A stretch of 37,753 nucleotides of DNA from Polychytrium aggregatum (taxonomy: Eukaryota; Chytridiomycota; Chytridiomycetes; Polychytriales): assembly GCF_025602895.1 (NCBI RefSeq), contig NW_026516464.1, positions 1-37,753 of the forward strand, in the 5' to 3' direction. Position numbers and translations under genes: made by a program. A model generated the notes under the pieces. It searched no databases, was not told the DNA's origin, and saw nothing but the letters and a program-made list of their open reading frames with translations. Positions 1-12,842 of the stretch are shown piece after piece (the stretch's first letter is position 1; each line of letters opens with the position of its first letter).

Positions 1-584
1 TGATTTTTTTTTTTCTTCAGAGGCTTGGTCGCCTGCAGGAACCTTTGGGAACTTCCCAGATCCCATTATGAGATCCCAGGGCCTATCGGGGATGGGATGG
101 GATGGTATGTCGGATGGATCTCTGGATCTATATGATCTGGCCAGTTCTATGGGGTCACTCTATAGTGGACCTGGGATCTGGGATCTGGGATGTCCTCTGG
201 GTTTTGCCTGGGGGCTCTCTGGGTCGGAAATAAAAAAAATATCCTCAGCGACCAAGGGATCAAGATCCCAGGGAGATCCAAACTAGCCCCCAGCAATGTT
301 CTCCCAAGATCCCAGGATTTGGATATTCTCCCAGTTTTATTGTTGTGTTTTGTTTTTGTTTTTTTTTCTTCGGAGGCTCCCTGGTCGGCCGGGTATTTTC
401 GAACTTCCAAGATCCCAGATCCCATAATGAGATCACAGGTGCACGTGGAGCCATCCAGACAATGTCTAGGTTCAAAGGCAACTGCTGACCGTCGGTCAAT
501 CCTGCACCTCACAATGCATAGCACTGTTACCCTCTATTGATCTTCATACATATGTTCTACTACTACTGCTCTGATACTACTACT

Positions 585-728
585 GATACTGATACTGATA
601 CTGATACTGATACTGATACTGATACTGATACTGATACTGATACTGATACTGATACTGATACTGATACTGATACTGATACTGATACTGATACTGATACTGA
701 TACTGATACTGATACTGATACTGATACT
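585..728. repeat. (GATACT)24 microsatellite, unit 1
   Basis: A perfect hexanucleotide repeat of 24 copies. As a multiple of three it encodes spurious Asp-Thr or Ser-Val dipeptide runs. Copy number differs between satellite units (24, 27, 26, 27, 28), which is the main length difference between otherwise near-identical units. Confidence 0.98.
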
Positions 729-1002
729 GTATGATTCTCTACCTTCCCAATTGAATCATGATCAATAAGAAGAAATGAAAGACACAGAAGAAGATGAAGA
801 CTTGAAGAATGATAAGAAACACATAGTAGTTTAGAATGGTAGTCGATTGGACATAGTGTTCCATAATAGAGAGGAATGGTGCAAGCTGTGGATGGTTGTG
901 TGGTGTGGTGTGCCCCCATCCTCGCCTATACTGATATGAGGTACAATCACGGTGATGCGGGATGCAAACGCCAACATCGAAATCACAAACCGGAACCAGA
1001 AC

Positions 1003-1110
1003 CTAACCCTGACCTGACCACAGAAGCCCAGTCAAAAACAACTGTGTCATCCATCTGGCCCTCTAACCTAAACTCTAAGGTCTAATCTCTAACCTAACCT
1101 AACCCTGATG
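1003..1110. repeat. Degenerate telomere-like CCTAA/CCCTAA tract in the satellite unit
   Basis: Several CCTAAC and CCCTGA words occur here, ending in a run of CTAACCTAACCTAACCC. The same tract recurs in each unit (for example about 3006-3113, 5006-5113, 7324-7431 and 9648-9755). It is diverged from a perfect telomere array. It hints at a subtelomeric origin but does not show one. Confidence 0.5.
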
Positions 1111-2569
1111 AACGTACTCTCATTGTGGTCAGCCTAAACTGTTGGCGTATATGTAGGCTGAAGGCAAGGGCGTGGGAATAGGCTAAACATCGGCCCACGA
1201 AGGGCGGTGGCTCTACCAGTGGCAGTTCATGTCTTTGGGAAACACAGGAGTGTCCACTGTGACCCAGCAACGAAATTGTATCATCGCAATACGACTGAGA
1301 AGCGTGGGTTCGGTTCTACATGTGTTACTGGTATGACGAGGGAAGGGGGGAGTGGAGGGGGCTGTGATGTCGGATGGTTGTCTGGATCTATATGATCTGG
1401 GCAGTTCTATGGGGCCACTCTAGTGGGCCTGGGATCTGGGATCTGGGAAGTCCTTGGGATCTCGCCAGGGCTGCCTGGGTCGGAAAGAAAAAAAAAACCT
1501 CAAAGACCGAGGGATCAGGATCCTAGGAAGATCCCAACTAGCCCCCAGCATGATCCTAGCAAGAACCCAGCAAGATCCCAGGGCTTGGATATCCCCCAAG
1601 GTTTTTTTTTTCCAGAGGCTGCCTGGTCGGCCGGGTCTTCTTGGGACTTCCCAGATCCCAATATGACTTCACAGGTGCACGTGAAGCCATCCAGCGGGCT
1701 GTAGTGGGCTCCATTGGGTTCCAATGGATTCCAGTTGGTTCCAATGATCCCAGGGCCTATCGGGGCTGTGATGTCGGATGGTTGTCTGGATCTATATGAT
1801 CTGGGCAGTTCTATGGGGCCACTCTATAGTGGGCTTGGGATCTGGGAAGTGGGATGTCCTCTGGATCTATCCAGGGCCACCTGGGTTAGAAAAAAAAAAT
1901 AGAAAATATCTCTGGGAGATCCCAGCTAGGCCCCAGCAAGATCTTTGACAGATCCCAGGGCTTGGGTATTCTCCGAGGTTTTTTTGATTTTTTTTTTTTC
2001 TTCAGAGGCTTGGTCGCCTGCAGGAACCTTTGGGAACTTCCCAGATCCCATTATGAGATCCCAGGGCCTATCGGGGATGGGATGGGATGGTATGTCGGAT
2101 GGATCTCTGGATCTATATGATCTGGCCAGTTCTATGGGGTCACTCTATAGTGGACCTGGGATCTGGGATCTGGGATGTCCTCTGGGTTTTGCCTGGGGGC
2201 TCTCTGGGTCGGAAATAAAAAAAATATCCTCAGCGACCAAGGGATCAAGATCCCAGGGAGATCCAAACTAGCCCCCAGCAATGTTCTCCCAAGATCCCAG
2301 GATTTGGATATTCTCCCAGTTTTATTGTTGTGTTTTGTTTTTGTTTTTTTTTCTTCGGAGGCTCCCTGGTCGGCCGGGTATTTTCGAACTTCCAAGATCC
2401 CAGATCCCATAATGAGATCACAGGTGCACGTGGAGCCATCCAGACAATGTCTAGGTTCAAAGGCAACTGCTGACCGTCGGTCAATCCTGCACCTCACAAT
2501 GCATAGCACTGTTACCCTCTATTGATCTTCATACATATGTTCTACTACTACTGCTCTGATACTACTACT

Positions 2570-2731
2570 GATACTGATACTGATACTGATACTGATACTG
2601 ATACTGATACTGATACTGATACTGATACTGATACTGATACTGATACTGATACTGATACTGATACTGATACTGATACTGATACTGATACTGATACTGATAC
2701 TGATACTGATACTGATACTGATACTGATACT
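2570..2731. repeat. (GATACT)27 microsatellite, unit 2
   Basis: Perfect hexamer repeat, 27 copies, at the same place in the unit as the tract at 585-728. Confidence 0.98.
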
Positions 2732-4575
2732 GTATGATTCTCTACCTTCCCAATTGAATCATGATCAATAAGAAGAAATGAAAGACACAGAAGAAGATGA
2801 AGACTTGAAGAATGATAAGAAACACATAGTAGTTTAGAATGGTAGTCGATTGGACATAGTGTTCCATAATAGAGAGGAATGGTGCAAGCTGTGGATGGTT
2901 GTGTGGTGTGGTGTGCCCCCATCCTCGCCTATACTGATATGAGGTACAATCACGGTGATGCGGGATGCAAACGCCAACATCGAAATCACAAACCGGAACC
3001 AGAACCTAACCCTGACCTGACCACAGAAGCCCAGTCAAAAACAACTGTGTCATCCATCTGGCCCTCTAACCTAAACTCTAAGGTCTAATCTCTAACCTAA
3101 CCTAACCCTGATGAACGTACTCTCATTGTGGTCAGCCTAAACTGTTGGCGTATATGTAGGCTGAAGGCAAGGGCGTGGGAATAGGCTAAACATCGGCCCA
3201 CGAAGGGCGGTGGCTCTACCAGTGGCAGTTCATGTCTTTGGGAAACACAGGAGTGTCCACTGTGACCCAGCAACGAAATTGTATCATCGCAATACGACTG
3301 AGAAGCGTGGGTTCGGTTCTACATGTGTTACTGGTATGACGAGGGAAGGGGGGAGTGGAGGGGGCTGTGATGTCGGATGGTTGTCTGGATCTATATGATC
3401 TGGGCAGTTCTATGGGGCCACTCTATAGTGGGCCTGGGATCTGGGATCTGGGAAGTCCTTGGGATCTCGCCAGGGCTGCCTGGGTCGGAAAGAAAAAAAA
3501 AACCTCAAAGACCGAGGGATCAGGATCCTAGGAAGATCCCAACTAGCCCCCAGCATGATCCTAGCAAGAACCCAGCAAGATCCCAGGGCTTGGATATCCC
3601 CCAAGGTTTTTTTTTTCCAGAGGCTGCCTGGTCGGCCGGGTCTTCTTGGGACTTCCCAGATCCCAATATTGACTTCACAGGTGCACGTGAAGCCATCCAG
3701 CGGGCTGTAGTGGGCTCCATTGGGTTCCAATGGATTCCAGTTGGTTCCAATGATCCCAGGGCCTATCGGGGCTGTGATGTCGGATGGTTGTCTGGATCTA
3801 TATGATCTGGGCAGTTCTATGGGGCCACTCTATAGTGGGCTTGGGATCTGGGAAGTGGGATGTCCTCTGGATCTATCCAGGGCCACCTGGGTTAGAAAAA
3901 AAAAATAGAAAATATCTCTGGGAGATCCCAGCTAGGCCCCAGCAAGATCTTTGACAGATCCCAGGGCTTGGGTATTCTCCGAGGTTTTTTTGATTTTTTT
4001 TTTTTCTTCAGAGGCTTGGTCGCCTGCAGGAACCTTTGGGAACTTCCCAGATCCCATTATGAGATCCCAGGGCCTATCGGGGATGGGATGGGATGGTATG
4101 TCGGATGGATCTCTGGATCTATATGATCTGGCCAGTTCTATGGGGTCACTCTATAGTGGACCTGGGATCTGGGATCTGGGATGTCCTCTGGGTTTTGCCT
4201 GGGGGCTCTCTGGGTCGGAAATAAAAAAAATATCCTCAGCGACCAAGGGATCAAGATCCCAGGGAGATCCAAACTAGCCCCCAGCAATGTTCTCCCAAGA
4301 TCCCAGGATTTGGATATTCTCCCAGTTTTATTGTTGTGTTTTGTTTTTGTTTTTTTTTCTTCGGAGGCTCCCTGGTCGGCCGGGTATTTTCGAACTTCCA
4401 AGATCCCAGATCCCATAATGAGATCACAGGTGCACGTGGAGCCATCCAGACAATGTCTAGGTTCAAAGGCAACTGCTGACCGTCGGTCAATCCTGCACCT
4501 CACAATGCATAGCACTGTTACCCTCTATTGATCTTCATACATATGTTCTACTACTACTGCTCTGATACTACTACT

Positions 4576-4731
4576 GATACTGATACTGATACTGATACTG
4601 ATACTGATACTGATACTGATACTGATACTGATACTGATACTGATACTGATACTGATACTGATACTGATACTGATACTGATACTGATACTGATACTGATAC
4701 TGATACTGATACTGATACTGATACTGATACT
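4576..4731. repeat. (GATACT)26 microsatellite, unit 3
   Basis: Perfect hexamer repeat, 26 copies. Confidence 0.98.
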
Positions 4732-5966
4732 GTATGATTCTCTACCTTCCCAATTGAATCATGATCAATAAGAAGAAATGAAAGACACAGAAGAAGATGA
4801 AGACTTGAAGAATGATAAGAAACACATAGTAGTTTAGAATGGTAGTCGATTGGACATAGTGTTCCATAATAGAGAGGAATGGTGCAAGCTGTGGATGGTT
4901 GTGTGGTGTGGTGTGCCCCCATCCTCGCCTATACTGATATGAGGTACAATCACGGTGATGCGGGATGCAAACGCCAACATCGAAATCACAAACCGGAACC
5001 AGAACCTAACCCTGACCTGACCACAGAAGCCCAGTCAAAAACAACTGTGTCATCCATCTGGCCCTCTAACCTAAACTCTAAGGTCTAATCTCTAACCTAA
5101 CCTAACCCTGATGAACGTACTCTCATTGTGGTCAGCCTAAACTGTTGGCGTATATGTAGGCTGAAGGCAAGGGCGTGGGAATAGGCTAAACATCGGCCCA
5201 CGAAGGGCGGTGGCTCTACCAGTGGCAGTTCATGTCTTTGGGAAACACAGGAGTGTCCACTGTGACCCAGCAACGAAATTGTATCATCGCAATACGACTG
5301 AGAAGCGTGGGTTCGGTTCTACATGTGTTACTGGTATGACGAGGGAAGGGGGGAGTGGAGGGGGCTGTGATGTCGGATGGTTGTCTGGATCTATATGATC
5401 TGGGCAGTTCTATGGGGCCACTCTATAGTGGGCCTGGGATCTGGGATCTGGGAAGTCCTTGGGATCTCGCCAGGGCTGCCTGGGTCGGAAAGAAAAAAAA
5501 AACCTCAAAGACCGAGGGATCAGGATCCTAGGAAGATCCCAACTAGCCCCCAGCATGATCCTAGCAAGAACCCAGCAAGATCCCAGGGCTTGGATATCCC
5601 CCAAGGTTTTTTTTTTCCAGAGGCTGCCTGGTCGGCCGGGTCTTCTTGGGACTTCCCAGATCCCAATATTGACTTCACAGGTGCACGTGAAGCCATCCAG
5701 CGGGCTGTAGTGGGCTCCATTGGGTTCCAATGGATTCCAGTTGGTTCCAATGATCCCAGGGCCTATCGGGGCTGTGATGTCGGATGGTTGTCTGGATCTA
5801 TATGATCTGGGCAGTTCTATGGGGCCACTCTATAGTGGGCTTGGGATCTGGGAAGTGGGATGTCCTCTGGATCTATCCAGGGCCACCTGGGTTAGAAAAA
5901 AAAAATAGAAAATATCTCTGGGAGATCCCAGCTAGGCCCCAGCAAGATCTTTGACAGATCCCAGGG

Positions 5967-6274
5967 TGTTATGAACGTGACTGACAGTCGCGCGACACGT
6001 CACTCATGATCCACCCTGCATGGCCACATGGTCATGATTCATGACCGTGGGAAACATAGGATCGGAGACTAAATATATTCTCCGAAGGGCGAGCGGGGGG
6101 GGGAGTAGGCATAGACTTAAATAGACCACCCCGCTCCCCTCCTGATGAACGCTAGTGAATTATCACTTCTAATAAACGATTATCACTCTCCTTGTCTGTC
6201 CCTGTTCCCGTCCCGTCCTAGCTCCCCTGTCCCTGCCCTTGATTCCCCTGCCCTGCCCTCGCCAATTCCTGACA
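5967..6274. mobile_element. Solo LTR (308 bp) inserted in satellite unit 3
   Basis: The insert begins TGTTATGAACG and ends CCTGACA. It is flanked by a perfect 5-bp duplication CAGGG (5962-5966 and 6275-6279). Removing the insert and one copy of CAGGG restores the uninterrupted satellite sequence seen at 1957-1970 and 10604-10617. TG...CA ends, a 5-bp target duplication, a TATA-like TTAAATAG near 6118 and AATAAA near 6170 fit an LTR left by recombination between the two LTRs of a retrotransposon. It is unrelated in sequence to the ~790-bp LTRs later in the window. Confidence 0.88.
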
Positions 6275-6887
6275 CAGGGCTTGGGTATTCTCCGAGGTTT
6301 TTTTGATTTTTTTTTTTCTTCAGAGGCTTGGTCGCCTGCAGGAACCTTTGGGAACTTCCCAGATCCCATTATGAGATCCCAGGGCCTATCGGGGATGGGA
6401 TGGGATGGTATGTCGGATGGATCTCTGGATCTATATGATCTGGCCAGTTCTATGGGGTCACTCTATAGTGGACCTGGGATCTGGGATCTGGGATGTCCTC
6501 TGGGTTTTGCCTGGGGGCTCTCTGGGTCGGAAATAAAAAAAATATCCTCAGCGACCAAGGGATCAAGATCCCAGGGAGATCCAAACTAGCCCCCAGCAAT
6601 GTTCTCCCAAGATCCCAGGATTTGGATATTCTCCCAGTTTTATTGTTGTGTTTTGTTTTTGTTTTTTTTTCTTCGGAGGCTCCCTGGTCGGCCGGGTATT
6701 TTCGAACTTCCAAGATCCCAGATCCCATAATGAGATCACAGGTGCACGTGGAGCCATCCAGACAATGTCTAGGTTCAAAGGCAACTGCTGACCGTCGGTC
6801 AATCCTGCACCTCACAATGCATAGCACTGTTACCCTCTATTGATCTTCATACATATGTTCTACTACTACTGCTCTGATACTACTACT

Positions 6888-7049
6888 GATACTGATACTG
6901 ATACTGATACTGATACTGATACTGATACTGATACTGATACTGATACTGATACTGATACTGATACTGATACTGATACTGATACTGATACTGATACTGATAC
7001 TGATACTGATACTGATACTGATACTGATACTGATACTGATACTGATACT
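6888..7049. repeat. (GATACT)27 microsatellite, unit 4
   Basis: Perfect hexamer repeat, 27 copies. Confidence 0.98.
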
Positions 7050-8284
7050 GTATGATTCTCTACCTTCCCAATTGAATCATGATCAATAAGAAGAAATGAA
7101 AGACACAGAAGAAGATGAAGACTTGAAGAATGATAAGAAACACATAGTAGTTTAGAATGGTAGTCGATTGGACATAGTGTTCCATAATAGAGAGGAATGG
7201 TGCAAGCTGTGGATGGTTGTGTGGTGTGGTGTGCCCCCATCCTCGCCTATACTGATATGAGGTACAATCACGGTGATGCGGGATGCAAACGCCAACATCG
7301 AAATCACAAACCGGAACCAGAACCTAACCCTGACCTGACCACAGAAGCCCAGTCAAAAACAACTGTGTCATCCATCTGGCCCTCTAACCTAAACTCTAAG
7401 GTCTAATCTCTAACCTAACCTAACCCTGATGAACGTACTCTCATTGTGGTCAGCCTAAACTGTTGGCGTATATGTAGGCTGAAGGCAAGGGCGTGGGAAT
7501 AGGCTAAACATCGGCCCACGAAGGGCGGTGGCTCTACCAGTGGCAGTTCATGTCTTTGGGAAACACAGGAGTGTCCACTGTGACCCAGCAACGAAATTGT
7601 ATCATCGCAATACGACTGAGAAGCGTGGGTTCGGTTCTACATGTGTTACTGGTATGACGAGGGAAGGGGGGAGTGGAGGGGGCTGTGATGTCGGATGGTT
7701 GTCTGGATCTATATGATCTGGGCAGTTCTATGGGGCCACTCTATAGTGGGCCTGGGATCTGGGATCTGGGAAGTCCTTGGGATCTCGCCAGGGCTGCCTG
7801 GGTCGGAAAGAAAAAAAAAACCTCAAAGACCGAGGGATCAGGATCCTAGGAAGATCCCAACTAGCCCCCAGCATGATCCTAGCAAGAACCCAGCAAGATC
7901 CCAGGGCTTGGATATCCCCCAAGGTTTTTTTTTTCCAGAGGCTGCCTGGTCGGCCGGGTCTTCTTGGGACTTCCCAGATCCCAATATTGACTTCACAGGT
8001 GCACGTGAAGCCATCCAGCGGGCTGTAGTGGGCTCCATTGGGTTCCAATGGATTCCAGTTGGTTCCAATGATCCCAGGGCCTATCGGGGCTGTGATGTCG
8101 GATGGTTGTCTGGATCTATATGATCTGGGCAGTTCTATGGGGCCACTCTATAGTGGGCTTGGGATCTGGGAAGTGGGATGTCCTCTGGATCTATCCAGGG
8201 CCACCTGGGTTAGAAAAAAAAAATAGAAAATATCTCTGGGAGATCCCAGCTAGGCCCCAGCAAGATCTTTGACAGATCCCAGGG

Positions 8285-8592
8285 TGTTATGAACGTGACT
8301 GACAGTCGCGCGACACGTCACTCATGATCCACCCTGCATGGCCACATGGTCATGATTCATGACCGTGGGAAACATAGGATCGGAGACTAAATATATTCTC
8401 CGAAGGGCGAGCGGGGGGGGGAGTAGGCATAGACTTAAATAGACCACCCCGCTCCCCTCCTGATGAACGCTAGTGAATTATCACTTCTAATAAACGATTA
8501 TCACTCTCCTTGTCTGTCCCTGTTCCCGTCCCGTCCTAGCTCCCCTGTCCCTGCCCTTGATTCCCCTGCCCTGCCCTCGCCAATTCCTGACA
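8285..8592. mobile_element. Solo LTR (308 bp) inserted in satellite unit 4
   Basis: This copy matches the insert at 5967-6274 in sequence, insertion site and flanking CAGGG duplication (8280-8284 and 8593-8597). Two independent hits at one base are unlikely, so the insertion was probably copied when satellite units were amplified. Confidence 0.88.
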
Positions 8593-9205
8593 CAGGGCTT
8601 GGGTATTCTCCGAGGTTTTTTTGATTTTTTTTTTTCTTCAGAGGCTTGGTCGCCTGCAGGAACCTTTGGGAACTTCCCAGATCCCATTATGAGATCCCAG
8701 GGCCTATCGGGGATGGGATGGGATGGTATGTCGGATGGATCTCTGGATCTATATGATCTGGCCAGTTCTATGGGGTCACTCTATAGTGGACCTGGGATCT
8801 GGGATCTGGGATGTCCTCTGGGTTTTGCCTGGGGGCTCTCTGGGTCGGAAATAAAAAAAATATCCTCAGCGACCAAGGGATCAAGATCCCAGGGAGATCC
8901 AAACTAGCCCCCAGCAATGTTCTCCCAAGATCCCAGGATTTGGATATTCTCCCAGTTTTATTGTTGTGTTTTGTTTTTGTTTTTTTTTCTTCGGAGGCTC
9001 CCTGGTCGGCCGGGTATTTTCGAACTTCCAAGATCCCAGATCCCATAATGAGATCACAGGTGCACGTGGAGCCATCCAGACAATGTCTAGGTTCAAAGGC
9101 AACTGCTGACCGTCGGTCAATCCTGCACCTCACAATGCATAGCACTGTTACCCTCTATTGATCTTCATACATATGTTCTACTACTACTGCTCTGATACTA
9201 CTACT

Positions 9206-9373
9206 GATACTGATACTGATACTGATACTGATACTGATACTGATACTGATACTGATACTGATACTGATACTGATACTGATACTGATACTGATACTGATAC
9301 TGATACTGATACTGATACTGATACTGATACTGATACTGATACTGATACTGATACTGATACTGATACTGATACT
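9206..9373. repeat. (GATACT)28 microsatellite, unit 5
   Basis: Perfect hexamer repeat, 28 copies, the longest of the five. Confidence 0.98.
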
Positions 9374-10940
9374 GTATGATTCTCTACCTTCCCAATTGAA
9401 TCATGATCAATAAGAAGAAATGAAAGACACAGAAGAAGATGAAGACTTGAAGAATGATAAGAAACACATAGTAGTTTAGAATGGTAGTCGATTGGACATA
9501 GTGTTCCATAATAGAGAGGAATGGTGCAAGCTGTGGATGGTTGTGTGGTGTGGTGTGCCCCCATCCTCGCCTATACTGATATGAGGTACAATCACGGTGA
9601 TGCGGGATGCAAACGCCAACATCGAAATCACAAACCGGAACCAGAACCTAACCCTGACCTGACCACAGAAGCCCAGTCAAAAACAACTGTGTCATCCATC
9701 TGGCCCTCTAACCTAAACTCTAAGGTCTAATCTCTAACCTAACCTAACCCTGATGAACGTACTCTCATTGTGGTCAGCCTAAACTGTTGGCGTATATGTA
9801 GGCTGAAGGCAAGGGCGTGGGAATAGGCTAAACATCGGCCCACGAAGGGCGGTGGCTCTACCAGTGGCAGTTCATGTCTTTGGGAAACACAGGAGTGTCC
9901 ACTGTGACCCAGCAACGAAATTGTATCATCGCAATACGACTGAGAAGCGTGGGTTCGGTTCTACATGTGTTACTGGTATGACGAGGGAAGGGGGGAGTGG
10001 AGGGGGCTGTGATGTCGGATGGTTGTCTGGATCTATATGATCTGGGCAGTTCTATGGGGCCACTCTATAGTGGGCCTGGGATCTGGGATCTGGGAAGTCC
10101 TTGGGATCTCGCCAGGGCTGCCTGGGTCGGAAAGAAAAAAAAAACCTCAAAGACCGAGGGATCAGGATCCTAGGAAGATCCCAACTAGCCCCCAGCATGA
10201 TCCTAGCAAGAACCCAGCAAGATCCCAGGGCTTGGATATCCCCCAAGGTTTTTTTTTTCCAGAGGCTGCCTGGTCGGCCGGGTCTTCTTGGGACTTCCCA
10301 GATCCCAATATTGACTTCACAGGTGCACGTGAAGCCATCCAGCGGGCTGTAGTGGGCTCCATTGGGTTCCAATGGATTCCAGTTGGTTCCAATGATCCCA
10401 GGGCCTATCGGGGCTGTGATGTCGGATGGTTGTCTGGATCTATATGATCTGGGCAGTTCTATGGGGCCACTCTATAGTGGGCTTGGGATCTGGGAAGTGG
10501 GATGTCCTCTGGATCTATCCAGGGCCACCTGGGTTAGAAAAAAAAAATAGAAAATATCTCTGGGAGATCCCAGCTAGGCCCCAGCAAGATCTTTGACAGA
10601 TCCCAGGGCTTGGGTATTCTCCGAGGTTTTTTTGATTTTTTTTTTTTCTTCAGAGGCTTGGTCGCCTGCAGGAACCTTTGGGAACTTCCCAGATCCCATT
10701 ATGAGATCCCAGGGCCTATCGGGGATGGGATGGGATGGTATGTCGGATGGATCTCTGGATCTATATGATCTGGCCAGTTCTATGGGGTCACTCTATAGTG
10801 GACCTGGGATCTGGGATCTGGGATGTCCTCTGGGTTTTGCCTGGGGGCTCTCTGGGTCGGAAATAAAAAAAATATCCTCAGCGACCAAGGGATCAAGATC
10901 CCAGGGAGATCCAAACTAGCCCCCAGCAATGTTCTCCCAA

Positions 10941-11222
10941 TATTTCAGCCTCATTCCGCCTGGTTCTCCGTCACCATCATATCGTTGTCTCTCTCGACAG
11001 CCCATGAATTGTTTATGTCCTTTAGTTCCGGAACTTCCCCCATAGTACTAGGCTCTAGAGGTTAGGCATCAGACAATAGACCCATCACTGTCATGTCATT
11101 TATTTTCATTCTTCCCTTTGGTATATGGTTTAGGATCAGTGAATCATCGGTTGTAGATATACACCCTGACGCATTCCATTGCACATTTCCTTCCAAGTGT
11201 CAGAGCTCTGTATATGAGTCAT
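10941..11222. other. Unassigned spacer between satellite and old LTR
   Basis: The satellite breaks off after GTTCTCCCAA. The next ~280 bp are unlike any other part of the window. I see no coding frame, RNA gene or repeat here. Confidence 0.6.
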
Positions 11223-12011
11223 TGTCATAATCAAATGCGGACTCAGCGGCTATGAGTACGGCACCTCGAAGTGAGCTTAGCGAAAACAATTTGACTGTCC
11301 GAAGGAGACCTCTGAGGGAACGAGGATGACAAAGAATCCTTCAATATCAGATCAGTCTCGACGTGGGACATGCAGGAAATTCTCAGGATGCAGTAGAAGG
11401 CGCTTTATTTAGTCCTATTTTGAACGCTGAGGTTCGACTACACATCGCGGCGGTCAGGCTATTTATAGTCAAGTCCGGACTTGGAAGCGAAAGGCGGCCA
11501 AGGGAGGGAAAGGTGGGCGATCGAGCAGGGCGAAGGGGGCGAAGCACGAACGAGGGCCGAGAAGGACCACCGAGACAGGCAGAGAACCAAAGCGAGAGAG
11601 GCGCAAGGAAAAGCGAAGCACCTGGCAGGAGAAACGTGCAAAGGCGAAGCAATGTGACTCAACGTCCAAGAAGCGGATTGGTCAAGTATAAGGTTGGGGC
11701 AAATGCATGCGAGATGAACAAGAGATCGGGGCGGTCAGGCAGGTCATGAGTCACCGATGGGGGGACACATGACCGGCAGCCGAATTGCAACCAATCGCAG
11801 CGAAGCGCGTGCACAAACAAACCGGCGCGTGCGAAGAAGACAGTGGAAGCGGAGCAGCGCGGGAAAACGGAAGAGCGGAAGGAGCGGAAAAGACAGGAAA
11901 AGGGCGGAAAATCGGAGGGGAACTGCAAAGCTACACACAAACAAACAGAAAGGCAAAGGAACAGCCAAGTGTGCAGTCAAAGTGGAGAACAAGCAGGAGC
12001 TATCCCTGACA
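11223..12011 (-). mobile_element. Old, diverged solo LTR of the chromovirus family
   Basis: This 789-bp block aligns along its length to the LTRs at 19079-19869 and 24698-25486. It starts TGTCATAATC and ends CCCTGACA, so the terminal TGTCA/TGACA inverted repeat is kept. The first ~170 bp carry many substitutions; the rest is closer, including the minus-strand TATA box (near 11459-11467) and the AGCGTTCAAAAT box (minus strand, near 11418-11429). There is no internal region and no obvious target duplication. Apparent ORFs inside (for example 11363-11749) recur in every LTR copy and are not genes. Confidence 0.85.
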
Positions 12012-12573
12012 TCGTACTTCTCTCGTATTCCCACTGTCTCCATCCATATGGCATGAGCTCCATCGCGCTATCCTTCCACTCTGTGCTCAATCTTTCATCT
12101 CACGTTCTAGGTTTCAATGTCCATTGACTATGTACACACAATGATTCCATCCACTACATCTATCCGAGGTCCCGTCTTGCTCCTTCTCACCCCTCCCTGC
12201 TCCTTCCAGTTTCCCTCACTCCGTCCCATGCGCTCCCGGAGTTCTTCCGGTGTTTACCCGTAGTTTAGCCGCCTCTCCGTTCACCCGGCACCAAGCCGGA
12301 ACGGTTCCGATCCCTCCGCCATTCTGCGCACCAATCGTTTCCTTCCACGCCTTTTGTTTACGCGCGTGGCTAACCGCGTGCTCTTGCCTTGCCCTCTGGG
12401 TGGTTCCCCGATGACGCCATCGGGTAACACATGCCGCTGGGCTGTGGCAAGCCTCCCTCGCTTGCACCTCGCCTGTTCTCGCACACCCCCTTCTCAGTCC
12501 TCGGTGCTACACCGCCCCCGTCGCCCGCCGGAGACGGCTTCCGCCCACCTCGTCCCCCGGGGGTGTCCCCGGT
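12012..12573. other. Intergenic region upstream of the D5-like gene
   Basis: Pyrimidine-rich plus strand with no convincing ORF, repeat or RNA gene. It probably holds upstream regulatory DNA of the helicase gene at 12949. Confidence 0.5.
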
Positions 12574-12582
12574 CTATAAATA
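12574..12582 (+). promoter_or_regulatory. TATA box of the D5-like helicase gene
   Basis: TATAAATAG lies 375 bp before the start codon at 12949. It follows a GC-rich stretch and is followed by a C/T-rich leader, as in many fungal promoters. With the 94-nt leader intron removed, the inferred 5'UTR is about 250 nt. Confidence 0.6.
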
Positions 12583-12842
12583 GGCCAACGCTCGCCAGCA
12601 AGTTTCGCACTCCAGACGGAACAAGAAGCGTTCTTCCTTAGCTTTCCTGTTCTACTATCCGCCTGCTCCTCTTATCTACCTCTCTTTCACACGCCTTCCA
12701 TCCGCCCTTCACACCTGCCCTTTACAATTTGGTCGATTCTATCCCGTCTCGCTCCCTGTCTACAAAGTCCCCCGAACTAGTCACCTCTCTCTTCCCTTCA
12801 ACTTCTCCTGTGGTTCTTACCTGCCAAATTCCTAAGCTGAGT

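Larger units (their letters stand above)
1..10940. repeat. Satellite array, ~2.0 kb units with higher-order structure
   Basis: Five full units start at 1, 1985, 3991, 6304 and 8622. A sixth starts at 10633 and breaks off at about 10940. Unit lengths are about 1984, 2006, 2313, 2318 and 2011 bp; the two long ones carry a solo LTR insertion. Each unit holds three diverged copies of a 320-410 bp sub-repeat (in unit 2 about 2094-2440, 3372-3705 and 3779-4090), rich in GATCTGGGA/GATCCCAG words and A or T tracts, plus a ~900-bp unique part with a GATACT microsatellite and telomere-like tracts. Open frames here are short, overlap on both strands, and depend on a hexamer repeat that leaves every frame open. 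I see no gene. Units are nearly identical, so the array is young or homogenised. Confidence 0.95.

Noticed and set aside
537..734. Asp-Thr and Ser-Val dipeptide ORFs in each satellite unit
   Set aside because: They come from the GATACT hexamer, which keeps all frames open; copy number varies and nothing else supports coding.
3377..3805. 142-residue ORF repeated in four satellite units
   Set aside because: It runs through the noncoding sub-repeats, overlaps open frames on the other strand and is broken in unit 1 by a small deletion.
1..10940. Possible CRISPR-like array
   Set aside because: The repeats are a pure microsatellite and kilobase satellite units; there are no spacers of regular length and no cas genes, and the DNA is eukaryotic.
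11363..11749. 128-residue basic ORF, recurring near 19300, 24900 and 34800
   Set aside because: It lies wholly inside LTR sequence on the strand opposite to the element's genes; its openness reflects base composition.
11223..12011. Target-site duplication of the old LTR
   Set aside because: Flanks GTCAT and TCGTA do not match, so none is claimed.
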